In this document: piece by piece, positions 54,794-64,000 of the stretch
How the letters are laid out: each line of letters opens with the position of its first letter
Position numbering within the stretch: position 1 is the stretch's first letter
Assembly (NCBI GenBank): GCA_029717555.1
Contig: JAMDHS010000043.1
Coordinates: 1 to 64,000, forward strand
Length of the DNA: 64,000 nucleotides
DNA from: Peribolospora baueri
Taxonomy: Eukaryota > Basidiomycota > Peribolosporomycetes > Peribolosporales > Peribolosporaceae
Direction of reading: 5' to 3'
Position numbers and translations under genes: made by a program
The notes under the pieces: model-generated
Told to the model about the DNA's origin: nothing
What the model saw: only the letters and a program-made list of their open reading frames with translations
Database searches by the model: none

Positions 54794-57700
54794 ATGGCGA
54801 GCAGCACGACAAAAGTGCGAAGGGCCGGCAAAGCTTGTGAGTTATCGTCCTCCGTCTTACGTCGACCGGCCCCGCAACCCCCTGGCCACCCGTCCATCCG
54901 CCCACACCCGTACTTCCGCTCGCGCTCCCGCTCTCTGTTCTGTCATCCCCCTCATGTCATCTCCACTCTCATCCTCATATCCTCGTCCCCGTCCCCACCC
55001 CCATCCCACGCTCGCCCTCGCTTGCATCCTTCTTTCTCCCTCCAGGTGAACCATGTCGATCCCGAAAGACTCGCTGCGTCAGGACGCCGGCGCGAGAGCC
55101 AAAGACCGCATCCGTATCCGGCTTGTTGGCGTCCGCAGAGTTGGGAGAGCTCGCAGAGGGGGCCATGGACAAGGAAGAGGAGGCACTCAAGGAACCGCCA
55201 TGTCAAGCTTGCGTTGAGCTCGGCACCGAGGCGCTATGCCGTTACAGGGAGAAGGCGAGACCGAGGAGGTGAGCACGCCAACGTGAATGGAGACTATGCG
55301 GCGCCATGCAATGCACACCGAGAAGAGGAATGAGAGAACAATCATCGCACCTATTCCACCTCTGCATGCCGCCCTGCCTGCACAGGACAAGGTCATGATG
55401 GCTGACCATCACACCTCCCTGTCCCAACACCAGAGTCCGGCGTGCAAACCCCCCCTCCGCATCTTGGGACTCGCACAAAGAACCAACTCGTCAAGCGTCC
55501 TTCACCAGCCTTTCAGACTCGCCACAACAGAGCGCCTCAGCAACGGCCCTCGATACGTGCAGACGGTTCACGCCTGTTCTTAGTCTTTCCCAGGCCGTCA
55601 TCGAGGAGGGCAGGAGACGAGTAGGTGAGTCGCCTAAGAGTCCATCTTGGCGCACGTGCGGCGGCCTATATCGTACTGATGTTTGGACGGGACATGCACC
55701 TTGTCGGCGGCCGTCCCGCAGGCTTTACCGTCCAGCTCCTCCCAAGAATCAAAGACGAGAAAGAGCTCCTAGTGCATGACGACCCCCTCCCCCCACTGTC
55801 ACAAATCGGTCTTGGTCAATGGTCGCGCGAACAGGTCGAATCGTCCGCCAAGCTCGCGGCGCGCTGGGTCGATAGCTTTTTCAAGGCCTACACCCACGTT
55901 GTCCCCTTTCTCGACCCGACAAAAGTTCAGGCCCTCGCCACTTATGCGTTCCCCATGCCAGACGCCTTCGTGGAGCGTGGTGCGCTCACTGACGAGGGAC
56001 ATCCCATCCCGCCAGACGAGAGGGCGCTCTTGCTCATCGTCCTTGCTTTCGGCGCCATGCGAGCCTTGGGTTTGGACATCTCGACAGCCCACCAGTCCCA
56101 CGGCTCCGCCGCGCCCACGACCGCCCCCTGTATCCTTTTCCATCACGCCAGCGACCTCCTCGACACCATCCAGGCGCCGAGTGAGACTTTGGTAGAGGCA
56201 GTCTTCCTTCAGGATCTCTACATTTCTGGGATGTTCGTCGGACAGAGGGCTCACGAAGGTGAGTTGCTGGTGCTCCAATGTCCTTTCTCTGTGGAGCGTC
56301 GAATCCTTACGACGAACTGACGGCTGATGCGATCGGCGTTTCGCCGCCGCTCCTCTCAGTGATACAAAGGGCGGCCAAATTAGCCAAAGAAATCGGTCTT
56401 CATCTGCCGCCTACGCCGAGCCAGGAGGCCATTATGGGCGAGCGTACGAGGCGCAGGCGGGCTCTCCTGTTCCTGTACGTGTATCACGCCGACATGTGAG
56501 TTGTGCTCCTCTATCCCTACGGCTCTTCCTCATTTCGCCACTTGGTCGACCTAACCCAAACACCCGCGTTTCCGCCTCCTATCCTCTCTCGTCGCAGCTA
56601 CTGGTGCCTTCTCGCGGATAAGCCCCCGGTGTTCCACGTGGCGGATGTGCAAACCAGCATCTTCGAGCCGCTGGCGGAGAAGTCGTCCCCGATGCCGGTC
56701 TACTTCCACAATCGATCCGGTTCGGAGGGCTTGCACGTCGTCATGACCAACATGCGTCCCTTTCTCGACCTCTGCCACGTACAAGCAAAGTTGCTCAATT
56801 GGATATGGTGTCCCGATCGTGGCAGCCCAGACGACGTCGTCCTCAGCACCTTGAAGTATGAGGCAGAGCTGGCGACGTGGCGAGCCAACCAAGATAACGA
56901 TGAGCCGGAGGAAAAGCCGAGCTCTTCTGGTGATAAGCTCAGGAAACTGGCCAAGAGGGGTGATCAGCTCGCCCGCGACGTTTATTTCTCTTGGTACGTT
57001 GCGAACTGAGTATTCGGCGTGGCTCCCGATTCTCAGGGCTGGGCTCGATGCTGATGCTGACCGACTCGTCGTGATCGGTTATTTTTGACCAGGGCTCGCT
57101 TAGCCATCAGAGCTCCGTTTCTCTCCCACCCTCTCCTCGCACACTCCTCCCTCCTCGTCTGCCTTCGCTGCGCCGTTCGCGGAGTGGACATTCTCACGGA
57201 GGTGTACAAAAGCGCCGTCTTGCACCCGTCGTGGGTACACCTCTATCGCGTCTCCATCTGCGCGCAGGTCTTCCTGCTCGGGTTCTGGAAGAACGAGCTG
57301 TTGCGTGATGAGACTAGAGAGTACGTGTGGAAGGTGGTCATGCTGTGCGACAAGATGGTCCACAAGGTGACCGCTGCGCGGGAGGTTCGTGACACTTTGG
57401 CCCAAGTGGCTACAGCGGCGGGTGAGTCTGCTGGTCACTTTCATCGTCGGAACCACCCGTCGGCTAATCCGCTAATTCCCATCGTATATTTGTTTCACCC
57501 ACCTCATCATTGAAAGGCCTCGAGCCGCCCAAGGAGTACGCTTTAGTACATGACGTACCCTGCAAGCCGGCGTCCGACACGGCTCAGAGCCGAGCAGGAC
57601 AGGATTCAGGTCACACTCAGCGTCTCGTCGAGCAGCCGGCTCCGCATGCGCATCAGCAACAGCACCAGATGTCCGCAGAGACGTACCCGGTACACACGTC

Positions 57701-58754
57701 GTATGATTACCATGCTCTGCCCCGTATTCCCCTCGCGACCCTCCCCTCCGCCGACGAGGTCCCCGGTGGGGAGGCCCCCAGGATGGAGCAAGCGTCGACG
57801 ACGCGCCTCGATGCCGCCGCTGCTCTGGTCGGCCTTTCTTCCGCTTCCTCTCCAGACCATCCCGGCCATTCCGACCATTCCGACTTACCCTCCGCCGCCG
57901 CTGTCGCCGCCGCCGCTGCTGCTGTCACCGCCACCGGACCGGTATCAATGCACGACATTTCCGACGTCTATCAAATCCCACAAATGAACCTTGCTGACGA
58001 TGTCCAAATGTCTGTAGGGACCGCGACGGCGACAAACGACGCGGCGTTGGCGGCCGTTCCCGCGGAGCACGTCCTGTTCTCCACGGAACCGGTGGGCATG
58101 TGGTTCCTGAGCAACATGAGTGTGTTCGATAACGACGATCCAGTGGACATGTTTTTTAACTGGGGGTGCGCGGCCGATTCGGGGACCGGGAATGCGGCCC
58201 CGGGAGATGGAGCTGGCGGAAGTGGGAGTAACGATGGGAACAGGACCGTTCATGGCCACGCTGGCGGTGAGAATGGTCCCGTTGACGAACACGGAACCGG
58301 AGACGGGATGGGGAGCTATGGTGGGGAGAGAAATGGAACGGCCGGTGCCGTCCGTGGAGCTGGGGAGGGGTTGGCATACGACCCAGTGCAGGGACATTCG
58401 GGGCAGCAAGCGCACCATGCCTACCACCAACACGACGATCACCAACATTCGCATGGGCTACCACAACATCAACAGTCTCAGCAACAGCTTGAGCCCCAAT
58501 ATCCAAAAGCTCCTGCACAAATGCACGCGAACCAGCAGCACCGTCCCCAGCCCGCTCCTGCTCAGCCTCCCCATTTCCCTCCGGCGCAGCACCAGCACTC
58601 CGAAGCCCACGCGCATCAACATCAGAACCTGCATACGCGTATCCACCCACCACCACCCTTCCTTCTTCCTCTGCCTCTCCCATCTCCGCATGCCCCATCT
58701 TACCCGCACGAGTACCAGCACCAGCACCAGCATTCTTCCTATCCTCAGCACTAA
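54794..58754 (+). CDS. Zn2Cys6 transcription factor with expanded zinc-cluster loop and His/Gln-rich tail
   Basis: Exon 1 (MASSTTKVRRAGKA) and exon 2 form a zinc cluster, CEPCRSRKTRC ... CQACVELGTEALC, with spacing C-x2-C-x6-C-x41-C-x2-C-x8-C. The loop between Cys 3 and Cys 4 is 41 residues, against 5-12 usually, and is read without an intron. Downstream exons resemble the fungal-specific regulatory domain: LAARWVDSFFKAYTHVVPFL, ERALLLIVLAFGAMRALGLD, VFLQDLYISGMFVGQRAHEG, LSVIQRAAKLAKEIGLHLPP, RTRRRRALLFLYVYHADM, YWCLLADKPPVFHVADVQ and HPSWVHLYRVSICAQVFLLG. The last exon adds an Ala/Gly-rich and then His/Gln/Pro-rich tail ending HQHSSYPQH at 58754. It is a nuclear DNA-binding regulator of unknown targets. 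The exons between 55,270 and 55,620 are tentative. Confidence 0.8.
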
Positions 58755-59367
58755 TTTAATACACCACATTAACACCGTGCGGTTCCACATATTCCCACCG
58801 TCTTCCTCGTCTCCGTACCATTTTGGCCAGGGACGGTAGAAGACGCACGAGCGCGCTCGTTCTCTTACTCCCTTTAACTGGCCATCATCCCGGACATCGA
58901 AGGGCGGGAGAGTCGCGCTTTGAAGTTTCGTCGGCTCCCTCGCTCCTCCCCGTCCTTCTTACGTAATTAGATTGTCACACGTCTGCATCCTTTTCTGTCT
59001 GCAATGGGATATCAGTCTCCACTTTCTCCTGTCTACTCTTCCTTCCTCCCCGTTGCGGTCCGTGCCTGGAAGCACCAACGATCCTACGTACACGCTGCGC
59101 CGTCCTGCCTGCCCAGTTCGTCTTCATCCCCGCGCAGTTGCGTTTAGCTTACACGCATGGCCGAACGGTGCTTGGAAGATCGGCGTCGGGATGGCCGCAG
59201 CTACGGCTACCTAATATCAGTCACGTGGCTGGGAACGTACCGCCTTGTCATCGAGCGACGAACGATGGACTGAAACTCGAACGAGGTTCCATCGCACATT
59301 CTTGCGCCTTATCTATACCTAACTTCCTTCTTTCTTCACGCCGGCAGGCGATAGAAAGCGAAGCAGT
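58755..59367. other. Intergenic region, transcription factor to auxilin-like gene
   Basis: About 610 bp holding the 3' region of the factor gene and the promoter of the next gene. No coding or RNA feature recognised. Confidence 0.6.
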
Positions 59368-62044
59368 ATGGACGACCTCCTCGATCTCGATTGGGACGCC
59401 TCGTCGAGCGTCAAGCCGCCAGCTCGCCCGGCCGACAGCGCGCCTTCATTCGACTTGCTTTCTTCTACCGCGCGATCCTTCAATACCCCCTCGCCCTCTC
59501 TGACACAACAGCAACAGCAACATCGACCGCCCAACACAGGCGCGCATAGAACTCCGGTTAGCCACGCTCCCAACTACTACTCTTCCTCTCAGCAACCGCA
59601 AAGTTCCGCCACTCAGGCAGCAGCTCCGCCGAGCGAGTCAGCAGACGCCTTCTCGTCCCTCCTATCGTTTTCTACCTCCTCTTCCGCCAACCTCAGCATG
59701 GCCGAGCGCCAAAAAGCTCTTTCCGAAGAAGCGAAACGCAAGGCGGAAAGGGAGAAGAACGAGCTCGAGGCGCTCTACGGTGGCACCAGTGGGGGAAGCT
59801 TCTGGGACAGCATGGGCGGCACCAACGGTGCCTCACAGACGCCGGGCTCGGCTCTCCCGCCAAATCCCTCTCGGCCGGCGAAGTCCTTGCAACCAGTGAA
59901 GCCACAATCCTCTCCTCTCGATTCTCCGTCGTACCCCACTCAGAATCTTGCCACGTTTTCCTCGGAGGGCACCGGTGGCCAACTAGCGGTTGCGGAGGGC
60001 GATCTCTTTGGCTCAGAGGCTCCCGTTACGACGGCGTCGGTTTCCACACCTTCTTTGGTCAGCGCTAGTGGCCAACTAGAGGTTGCAGAGGGTGATCTCT
60101 TTGGCTCAGAAGCTCCCATTACGACGGCGGCAGTTTCCACGACTTCCTCAGCCAGCGCTACCGGCCAGGCAGAAAGGGAGAAGAACGAGCTCGATGCTCT
60201 GTATGGAGGCTCCAGTGCGGGAACCTTTTGGGACAGCATGGGCAGCACCGACGATGCGCTACCGGAACCGGACTCGTCTCTCCCCTCAAAGCCCTCTCGG
60301 CCGGCGAAATCCTCACAACCAATGAAGCCACAATCCTCTCCTCATCCGTTGTTACCCCCTCGGCGTCTTGCCACTTCTTCCTCGAAGAGAGCCGGTCACC
60401 AACGAACGGCTCCGGAGGACGATGCCTTTGGCTCAGAAACCCTTGTGACGACGGGGACGGCTTCCACTTCTTCCTCGACGAGCGCGGGTGGCAAGCTAGC
60501 GGCCAGGATGGGCGATCTCTTCGGCTCAAAGGGTTCCATGACGACGGCGGCGGTTTCCAAATCTTTGTCAAAGGGTGCCAATGGCCTGCTAGCGGCCGTA
60601 GAGGGGTATGTGGGCGGGTATATGGGCGATTTTTTCGGCTCAAAGGACTCTGTGCCAGAGGCGGCGGAATCGTCTTCCAGGGCCGCGACTCCTTCAAAGC
60701 GCCGACCTTACGTCTCCTCAGCCCGACATCGCGTGCCCCAAAGGACTGGCACGCCGTCCGCTTCTGCGTCCCAACCGGCGGTGTCGCCGTCCTCGCCCGA
60801 GCCGTCCCCACTCGAGTCGTCCCTTCTCGAGCCGTCCATGCTCGAGCCGTCCCCGCCCGAGCCGTCCCCGCCCACTCCGCCGCTCCCGATGCTTCAGCGC
60901 CAGCTTGTCGCCGCCTCTCCGTCCGCGCTCTCCGCCTCGCTGAGCCTGAAGGAGAAAGGCAACGCCGCTTTCAAACTAGGCTCATATGCCGATGCTGAAG
61001 TGGCCTACACCTCCGCCATCAATGCCCTTCCCGACGGCCACCTGCGCTTGGTCACACTATTCAACAACCGCGCAAACGCGCGGCTCAAGAACGGAGACCA
61101 CTCGGGCGCTGCGGCGGACGCTTCGGCAGCGTTGGGCATCATCGTCATCGCTCCCGAGTCGAGCGCCGAGCAGCCGACGTGGAACGAGAAGGACGAGGCG
61201 CCGCTGCCGTCGGGAGCTGAGTATGAGGACCTAAGTCTGCGGGACGCGTACGTCAAGGCGCTCAGCAGGCGGGCGATGGCGAGGGAGATGAGTGAGAAGT
61301 GGAGCCAGGCAGCCGAGGACTGGCAGAGGCTTCTCGACTCTGAAAGGGAGGCCGGTCGCGCGGCTGGCGCGGGGGCAAGGGGCGCGAGGGAGGGTAAAGC
61401 GAGGTGCGACAAGATGCTGGGTACCGGCGGAGCGTCCGCCTGTCTCCCTCCATTTTCCTCCTCCTCTTCTGCCGCTGCCGCGGCCGCGGCAACATCCTCT
61501 CGCCCCCGACCTCAGGCGCGACCGCCAGCACGGAGACCGGACCAGCCGGCGTCAACGGACTCTTCTGAAGCGGTCTCTGCCCTGCGCGCCACCGCTGCGG
61601 CAGCAGATGCGGAGGACAACCAGCGTCTCTCACTCAAGGACGGGGTGGACGCCAAGGTCAGCGCGTGGACGGCGGGCAAAGAAGGCAACTTGAGGGCGCT
61701 CATCGCGAGCTTTGACTCGGTCGCCTGGGAAGGTCTCGGGTGGAAAAAGGTGGGCATGCACGAGCTCGTCACTGACAAGCAGCTCAAGGTGCAATACACA
61801 AAGGCCATTTCAAGGTTGCATCCTGACAAGGTGAGCGGTCGAGCGATGGGAGAAGAGAGGTCACCAGCGATGCGACGGCAGCTCACGAAACTCGTTTGTA
61901 TATTTCCCCTTCCCCACCTGTCGCTGGGACGCCTCAACACGTGGCATCTCGCAGCTCAAGTCGAGCAACACTTCTCTGGAGCAACGGATGGTTGCGGCCG
62001 CCGCTTTCAGCGTGCTCAACGATGCGTGGAACGCGCAGAAATAG
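59368..62044 (+). CDS. SWA2: Auxilin-like J-domain protein (clathrin uncoating), TPR plus J domain
   Basis: A long first exon (59368 to about 61,830) plus a short last exon, ending with TAG at 62042-62044, give roughly 850 residues. The N-terminus MDDLLDLDWDASSS contains a clathrin-box motif (LLDLD). A low-complexity middle has a duplicated block (AEREKNELEALYGG / AEREKNELDALYGG, each followed by FWDSMG and KPQSSP) and five imperfect repeats of GDLFGSE/GDLFGSK/GDFFGSK type. A TPR region follows (LSLKEKGNAAFKLGSYADAE, RLVTLFNNRANARLKNGDHS, AYVKALSRRAMAREMSEKWS). The C-terminal J domain reads KVGMHELVTDKQLKVQYTKA, ISRLHPDK (HPD), then after the intron LKSSNTSLEQRMVAAAAFSV and LNDAWNAQK. This is the Swa2/auxilin layout: the J domain recruits Hsc70 to strip clathrin from vesicles. 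A 900-residue reading through the last intron was rejected because the spliced end restores the J domain. Confidence 0.88.
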
Positions 62045-62248
62045 TTCTTATAGGGTATAATAGAGGCGACGGAGAGCGGGAGTAATGGATGAATGGACAT
62101 GTGGGGATGTGTGCCTGAACGTGGAAGGCCGGGCGGCCTGGAAGGGCACGGTAAATGTATTCTGAGTGGGCTGAGTGTCTCTTAGCTAGAGGCGAGAGCG
62201 ATCTCTTTAGTTTCGAAGGCGGAACGGAGCGATTTTGGATTTCCTCGC
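62045..62248. other. Convergent 3' spacer, auxilin-like gene and methyltransferase
   Basis: About 200 bp between two convergent stop codons. No feature beyond 3' untranslated sequence. Confidence 0.7.
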
Positions 62249-63806
62249 CTATACGAGCGACCGTCTGACAAACAGAATGCTCAAGGGGTAATATACATCT
62301 ACTTCATCCTCCCAGTCAATCAACTTTGCTTCTTCCTCTTCTTCGCTCGCCCCCACGTCGGCATCGGCCTTGGCCTGAGCCCATCTGGCTTCGTTGAACC
62401 ATTTCCCCATCAAGTCTTGGTTTTGCTCCGCCCGCCCTTTGTCCTCCGGGTGTTCGGAAAGGTATGACACATATCCGGACGAACTTCGGTACATATCGAT
62501 GAATTTAGCAAAGGTCATCTTCGTCCTGAAGACGGCCTGTGGTTGACTCGCACCCTCCTGGTCGGAGGGGTACAGGATGCGTTTCGCCCACGCCGGCAGA
62601 GGCTCAGGCTCGGTACAATTCCAGAAAGTGGGATCGACGTCCAACTTGAGGTGGAGGGTATCCGAGGGGACAAAGGGCGGAGGCGATGGCATGGGAATCG
62701 AGTCAAACAAAGTCGCTTGCAACACATAACCCGACGTCGGTGACTGGAGGCGTATGTCCGAGTGCGAGCATAATGGAACGATTACGAGCGGGAGCAAAGA
62801 ACAGGAGCAGGAGCCGTGAGAATGGTTGAGATGTCCATCAGCCATGCCTTTCGTTCCTCCTTTCTCCTGGTTCCAGAATAAGGTGCATTCTTCCTTTCGG
62901 AACCCTCACCGTATCATAGTAATTTCCGAGGCCATCTGGATCGTAGAATAGATCGTGAACATATCGGTTGAGAACGGGCTTGCCGACGACCAGCCTCGCA
63001 GGGTAGCCCTGTCGTAGATACGAAACAAACGAGAAGGATAAGAGGATAGGGACAAAAGGACTGAGTGACAAGACATTTCGACCCCTCGCATCTTTGATTG
63101 ACGACTATGCTCACCCAGAAAGCGAGCGTCCCGCCTTTCCTCACAATCCTGGCCATCTCGTTCCAGACCTTGGCGCCGCCGGGTTCACCGAACCAGTCGA
63201 ACCAGTGTACAGCGGTGGCTGCGACGACGAGATCAACGCTCTGATCGGGCAAGCCAGTGGCCTCGCCAGAGCCCTCCTTGAAGGCTATAGTGTGGTGAGA
63301 AGGAAAAGGGGGAACGCCGGGGATGGAGGATGGGTCTAGGGAACTTGCGGTGGAAACCATCGCGGCGGAAAGGTCGACGCCAGTTACGGTGGAGAAGCGA
63401 GAGAGAAGCGGAAAGGTTCCTTGCCCTGCGCATCCATTTGCAAGCAACGACGGTGACGAGAGGAGCGGTCAGAAAGAGATGGGGTGAGATAGATGGTGGA
63501 TGATCCGGCTGCCATAGACAGCTCCGTCTATCGAGCGTACTTATAAGACCCATCGGCCTTCGCCGCTTGCTCACCAATCCCACAGCCCACGTCGACAGCT
63601 GCCTCCCATCTAGCGAGATCGAGATTGGCGACTGTATGAACTTGGTTTTCTGTCTTTTCTCCTCCTGCTTGACCGAGGTTGGCAGCACTGCTTGCAGCAC
63701 CTTGGGCATGATAGGCGAAGACGAGATCAAAGATGGTCTGGGGATAGAAGGGCCGAGCGCGGACGTAATCGCGCGCGTCGAACGTCTTATGTGAGAAGGA
63801 GGCCAT
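62249..63806 (-). CDS. Class I SAM-dependent methyltransferase (trans-aconitate methyltransferase-like)
   Basis: The start MASFSHKTFDARDYVRARPF at 63806 matches the 'F-a-Y---RP-YP' opening of the fungal Tmt1/Crg1-like family. Exon 1 ends LDLARWEAAVDVGCGIG at a GTGAGC donor. The next exon supplies QGTFPLLSRFSTVTGVDLSA, so the joined motif DVGCGIGQGTF is the SAM-binding glycine loop, with GVDLS as motif II. GLPDQSVDLVVAATAVHWFD and VWNEMARIVRKGGTLAFW are motifs of the methyltransferase fold. Later exons (LVVGKPVLNRYVHDLFYDPD, GLGNYYDTVRVPKGRMHL, KMTFAKFIDMYRSSSGYVSY) fit the substrate-side half, and an acidic segment leads to YYPLSILFVRRSLV, stop 62251-62249. It probably methylates a small carboxylic acid; the substrate is not known. 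Confidence 0.85.
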
Positions 63807-63886
63807 GGCGGAGAGTCGGGCATTGTGAGGTGGGTTAGGTGAGCAGATCGTAGAACGCCTGCTATCTTATCACATCGCGGAGCGGA

Positions 63887-64000
63887 TCACGCCATTGACC
63901 GCAGCAAGAAGACCGGCAAGTGGAGGTCGACGTCGTGTTGGACGACGTGGAAGTCGGCTTCTCGAGCGGCGTCGCCGAGTCGTCTGATGGCAACATCGAC
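63887..64000 (-). CDS. C-terminal end of a gene entering from the right edge
   Basis: The minus strand is open from the window edge to a TGA at 63889-63887 and reads VDVAIRRLGDAAREADFHVV, QHDVDLHLPVFLLRSMA. The composition is protein-like, and a plus-strand alternative is less so. Too little is present to name a family. It would be in tandem with the methyltransferase gene, 80 bp upstream of it. Confidence 0.35.
   Translation of the reverse strand, partial: VDVAIRRLGDAAREADFHVVQHDVDLHLPVFLLRSMA

Noticed and set aside
59368-62085. Unspliced 905-codon reading of the auxilin-like gene
   Set aside because: Splicing out the last intron restores the final helices of the J domain (LNDAWNAQK); the unspliced end has no similarity.

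Overview
The window looks like nuclear DNA of a basidiomycete yeast. It is GC-rich, nearly every gene is cut by short introns (about 50-110 bp) with GTGAGT-type donors and CAG/TAG acceptors, and it carries a fungal phenylalanine ammonia-lyase of the Rhodotorula type together with ordinary eukaryotic housekeeping genes. A red-yeast relative (Pucciniomycotina, Microbotryomycetes) is the best guess; this is inference from gene content and style, not a species identification.

Layout. 1-365: first exon of a secreted Kre9/Knh1-like protein (minus strand). 1.3-4.3 kb: a patchwork holding the 5' part of an FG-nucleoporin, a nested 30-bp inverted repeat, a small secreted-protein gene with its own TATA box, and a decayed piece of a purine nucleoside phosphorylase gene. 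4.7-17 kb: KRI1 and UTP20, two ribosome-biogenesis genes transcribed divergently from a 236-bp spacer. 17.3-27.1 kb: a monoacylglycerol lipase (minus), then phenylalanine ammonia-lyase and the oligoribonuclease REX2 (plus). 27.2-35.9 kb: about 8.8 kb without a recognisable gene, rich in simple repeats. 36.3-38.2 kb: a Pho85-type cyclin. 39.3-40.1 kb: an unrecognised two-exon gene. 40.7-44.2 kb: broken Ty3/gypsy fragments in both orientations flanking a Gly/Phe-rich, Kex2-type secreted peptide precursor gene. 45.2-63.8 kb: a conserved block with the fatty-acid-elongation ketoreductase IFA38, a mitochondrial protein, a DDT/WHIM-like chromatin protein, a universal stress protein, a Zn2Cys6 transcription factor, an auxilin-like J protein and a class I methyltransferase, with the end of one more gene at the right edge.

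How the genes fit together. Most are independent housekeeping units. KRI1 and UTP20 both serve 40S/90S pre-ribosome assembly and share one short promoter region. IFA38 and a mitochondrial protein gene share a 178-bp promoter region. The two secreted-protein genes lie in the two repeat-rich or rearranged regions (2-4 kb and 41-44 kb), which suggests that these are the fast-evolving parts of the window.

The most striking sequence-level observations are a run of three micro-exons (12, 4 and 18 nt) needed to encode the conserved REX2 core, a nested palindrome at the edge of a truncated nucleoporin gene, a Kex2-type repeat precursor enclosed by retroelement debris, a Zn2Cys6 cluster with a 41-residue loop, and internally duplicated repeats in the auxilin-like protein. 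No tRNA, rRNA or CRISPR array was seen. All exon boundaries were set by eye.
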